From: Vespula vulgaris
Lineage: Eukaryota > Arthropoda > Insecta > Hymenoptera > Vespidae
DNA: 64,000 nucleotides
Direction: 5' to 3'
Assembly: GCF_905475345.1 (NCBI RefSeq)
Contig: NC_066588.1
Coordinates: forward strand, 7,704,001 to 7,768,000
The notes beneath the pieces are model-generated. The model had not been told where the DNA came from, made no database searches, and was given only the letters and a program-made list of their open reading frames with translations. Shown one piece after another: positions 62,099 through 64,000 of the stretch. The first letter of the stretch is position 1. Each line of letters starts with the position of its first letter. A program made the translations under genes and the position numbers.

Positions 62099-64000
62099 TC
62101 AAACAATTCATATATATTGACTACTCAATTTAGAAAATACTTATAATTAATTAATGAAAACAACTTATCAAGTAAATAGATGCGTTACATTAATTTTAAT
62201 TCTACTATTTTATTTATACGATAGTTCGACATTTCGAGATTATTTATTAATCATTTTATTAATTTCGCGTTCATTAATTTATCATTCCATATAGATTTTA
62301 CATTATTATAAATTTTATCATTTTATATACTAGACATCGTTATTAATTTTGAGGTAAACATATATGTATACGTATATTGAATAACTATGAATATGATACG
62401 AGTTTGACGTCACCGAGCTATATCATAAATCTATTAACTTGTAAGGGAGATGATATAATAATGGAATATAATGTGCAGTGAATGCAAAGAATCGCTCGAG
62501 TAAATATTACGTCTCTATTAAGAAGACAATAATACTCGTACCTCGAAGTCGGTGAAATGGAGTCGGTGAGAATATAACGTGTACGTCCACGTAAAGCTCG
62601 ACGTCTCGGAACGAACTGACCTATTGTTTGCAATGACATCAACGACCGGAACTATAATGCAGGGCAGGTATATACGAGATGTTTGACTACGTTGAGTTTT
62701 CGGTGTTCTGTCGAGCAAGCTTTGATGTTTAAATCAACTCTTCTATCTACAAATACTCTTGAGTACCTTATACTATATAAATACATTATGTACGTGTACA
62801 TATTTAATAAACATATAGTTTGCCAAGTAATCATTGATAGACGGTATCGTTCAAGTAATCAAGAATTACGCAACTTTGTAAAATAATATCCATTTACATA
62901 TATGACGATCGCAATACGACAATAATGATGGTTACATACGATGACGACGACGACAATGATTCGAATAAATTATACGTACAGTGAATTATATATTATGACT
63001 AATTGGAAATTGAAAATTCATCCTGCTCGATTGTACTCCGTTCGTTTGAATTTAGAAATTATACAGAAAGCGCGTAACGATCGATTAGAAATATATACTA
63101 AAACGAATTGATTGACCAATAATTTACACTAGAGAAAACAAAACAAAAGGAAAAGAAAAGAAACGAAGAGAAAAAGAAAAGGCATAATTTCGCAGGGAAA
63201 TTACGTTCCACTTGAATATTCGTCGGAGGTAGTCCTTGAAAAAGCAAGCTCGGTTTAACTCTTTCCCTTTCTCTTTTTCCCTATCTTTGGTGTTACGTCG
63301 AAGAGAGTAATGGTGGTGATGGCGAGTGGTGGATTCGAGGGGGATACGAATAGATGCGAAATTTCGTGCGAATGCGTTGCTTTTGCAATAGGGAGTGAGT
63401 AAGAGGTGAGTAGGGTTGAGTTCCTTCGTAGTCGAGATTCCCATAAAGAACTTGGTGGAAACCAAGTCAGGAAAGGTGGTGCCTGTTGGTGCCTCTGGCT
63501 GACGGAGACCCACGTCTGAGTACCCTCGACGCGACACCGAGTCGTGGTAATTGGGTACACCAGGAGGACTGTTTATCCCGCTTCAACATATTTTTTTTAG
63601 CTTCACCCTTCAACAAGCCACCCTCTAAAACTCGCACACAAACACACATGCGCGCTTCTTCGCTCGACTCATTTTCACTTATTTTTTCTCCACGTCCTAA
63701 TCGGCTAATTGAGACTCGAAGTTTTTTCAGGAACGATGTCCTAAAGAAATCAAGCTTGAAAATTCTATTAAACAAATATCGATTCTAGAAGATTACCAAT
63801 AAATCCGTGTAAACTATTTCAAACTCATTACTCGAATTCACTTAATTAATGACTCCTAGTATGGAAAATATTTTTCGAATGATTTCAAATGTTACAGAAT
63901 GAAAATATCCATTCACATTTATAATATCAAGGCGATAAGAATGTTTCTGAACGAAACAAAATAAGCAAGTAAAACAAAAACAAATGAGAAGAAGAAAGAA

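Larger units (their letters stand above)
60297..64000 (+). other. downstream intron or flank, repeat-bearing
   Basis: No further coding exon was recognised. The stretch contains a 91-bp tandem duplication, a TTCG array, a MITE fragment at 62025 and a GC-richer patch at 63290-63560 that has open frames on both strands but no recognisable product. Confidence 0.55.

Noticed and set aside
63255..63560. Overlapping open frames on both strands in a GC-richer patch
   Set aside because: Neither translation shows a recognisable motif or splice junctions. It is kept only as an unexplained patch.
1..64000. tRNA, rRNA and known insect miRNA genes
   Set aside because: I scanned by eye for A/B-box pairs and for familiar miRNA seeds on both strands and found none convincing; a covariance-model search would be decisive.

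Overview
The window is an AT-rich, microsatellite-laden piece of an insect nuclear genome, most likely from a hymenopteran (probably an aculeate wasp or bee). The genes have short spliced exons. Four yellow/MRJP-family genes are packed together as yellow-e3-like, yellow-e-like, yellow-g and yellow-g2, the order I recall flanking the honeybee royal-jelly cluster. The assignment rests on protein motifs and gene order read by eye; no database search was run.

Layout. 1-2432 (-): 5' part of a yellow-e3-like gene running off the left edge. 6100-8054 (-): complete six-exon yellow-e-like gene with a 14-nt first coding exon. 8055-15879: gene-free, with a mariner-type relic, a 910-bp TTAA-flanked piggyBac relic and a small inverted-repeat element. 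15880-17412 (-) and 18354-19818 (+): yellow-g and yellow-g2, head to head across a 941-bp shared promoter with mirrored GA tracts. 20843-22327 (+): intronless gene for an unrecognised Asn/Ser/Lys-rich protein with a C-terminal Cys/His cluster. 23140-38810 (+): a USP31/USP43-type deubiquitinase in four coding exons around a 12.6-kb first intron, with a DRE-bearing CpG-rich promoter. 41221-41407: a promoter and probable non-coding first exon of another plus-strand gene. 60086-60296 (+): one well-formed internal coding exon of an unrecognised gene, possibly the same one, continuing beyond the right edge. Most of 41.4-64 kb otherwise looks like intron or intergenic DNA made of microsatellites, a 92-bp minisatellite, palindromic MITEs and dispersed repeats.

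Functionally, the yellow genes encode secreted beta-propeller proteins linked to cuticle or eggshell; yellow-g/g2 belong to the follicle-cell/eggshell branch. The deubiquitinase is an unrelated housekeeping-type neighbour. The least explained items are a 52-nt nearly synonymous copy of a USP coding segment inside USP intron 1, an 87-nt frame-preserving intron near the USP C-terminus, a multi-palindromic MITE family, and the orphan Cys/His-cluster gene. I found no CRISPR array, tRNA, rRNA or clear miRNA.
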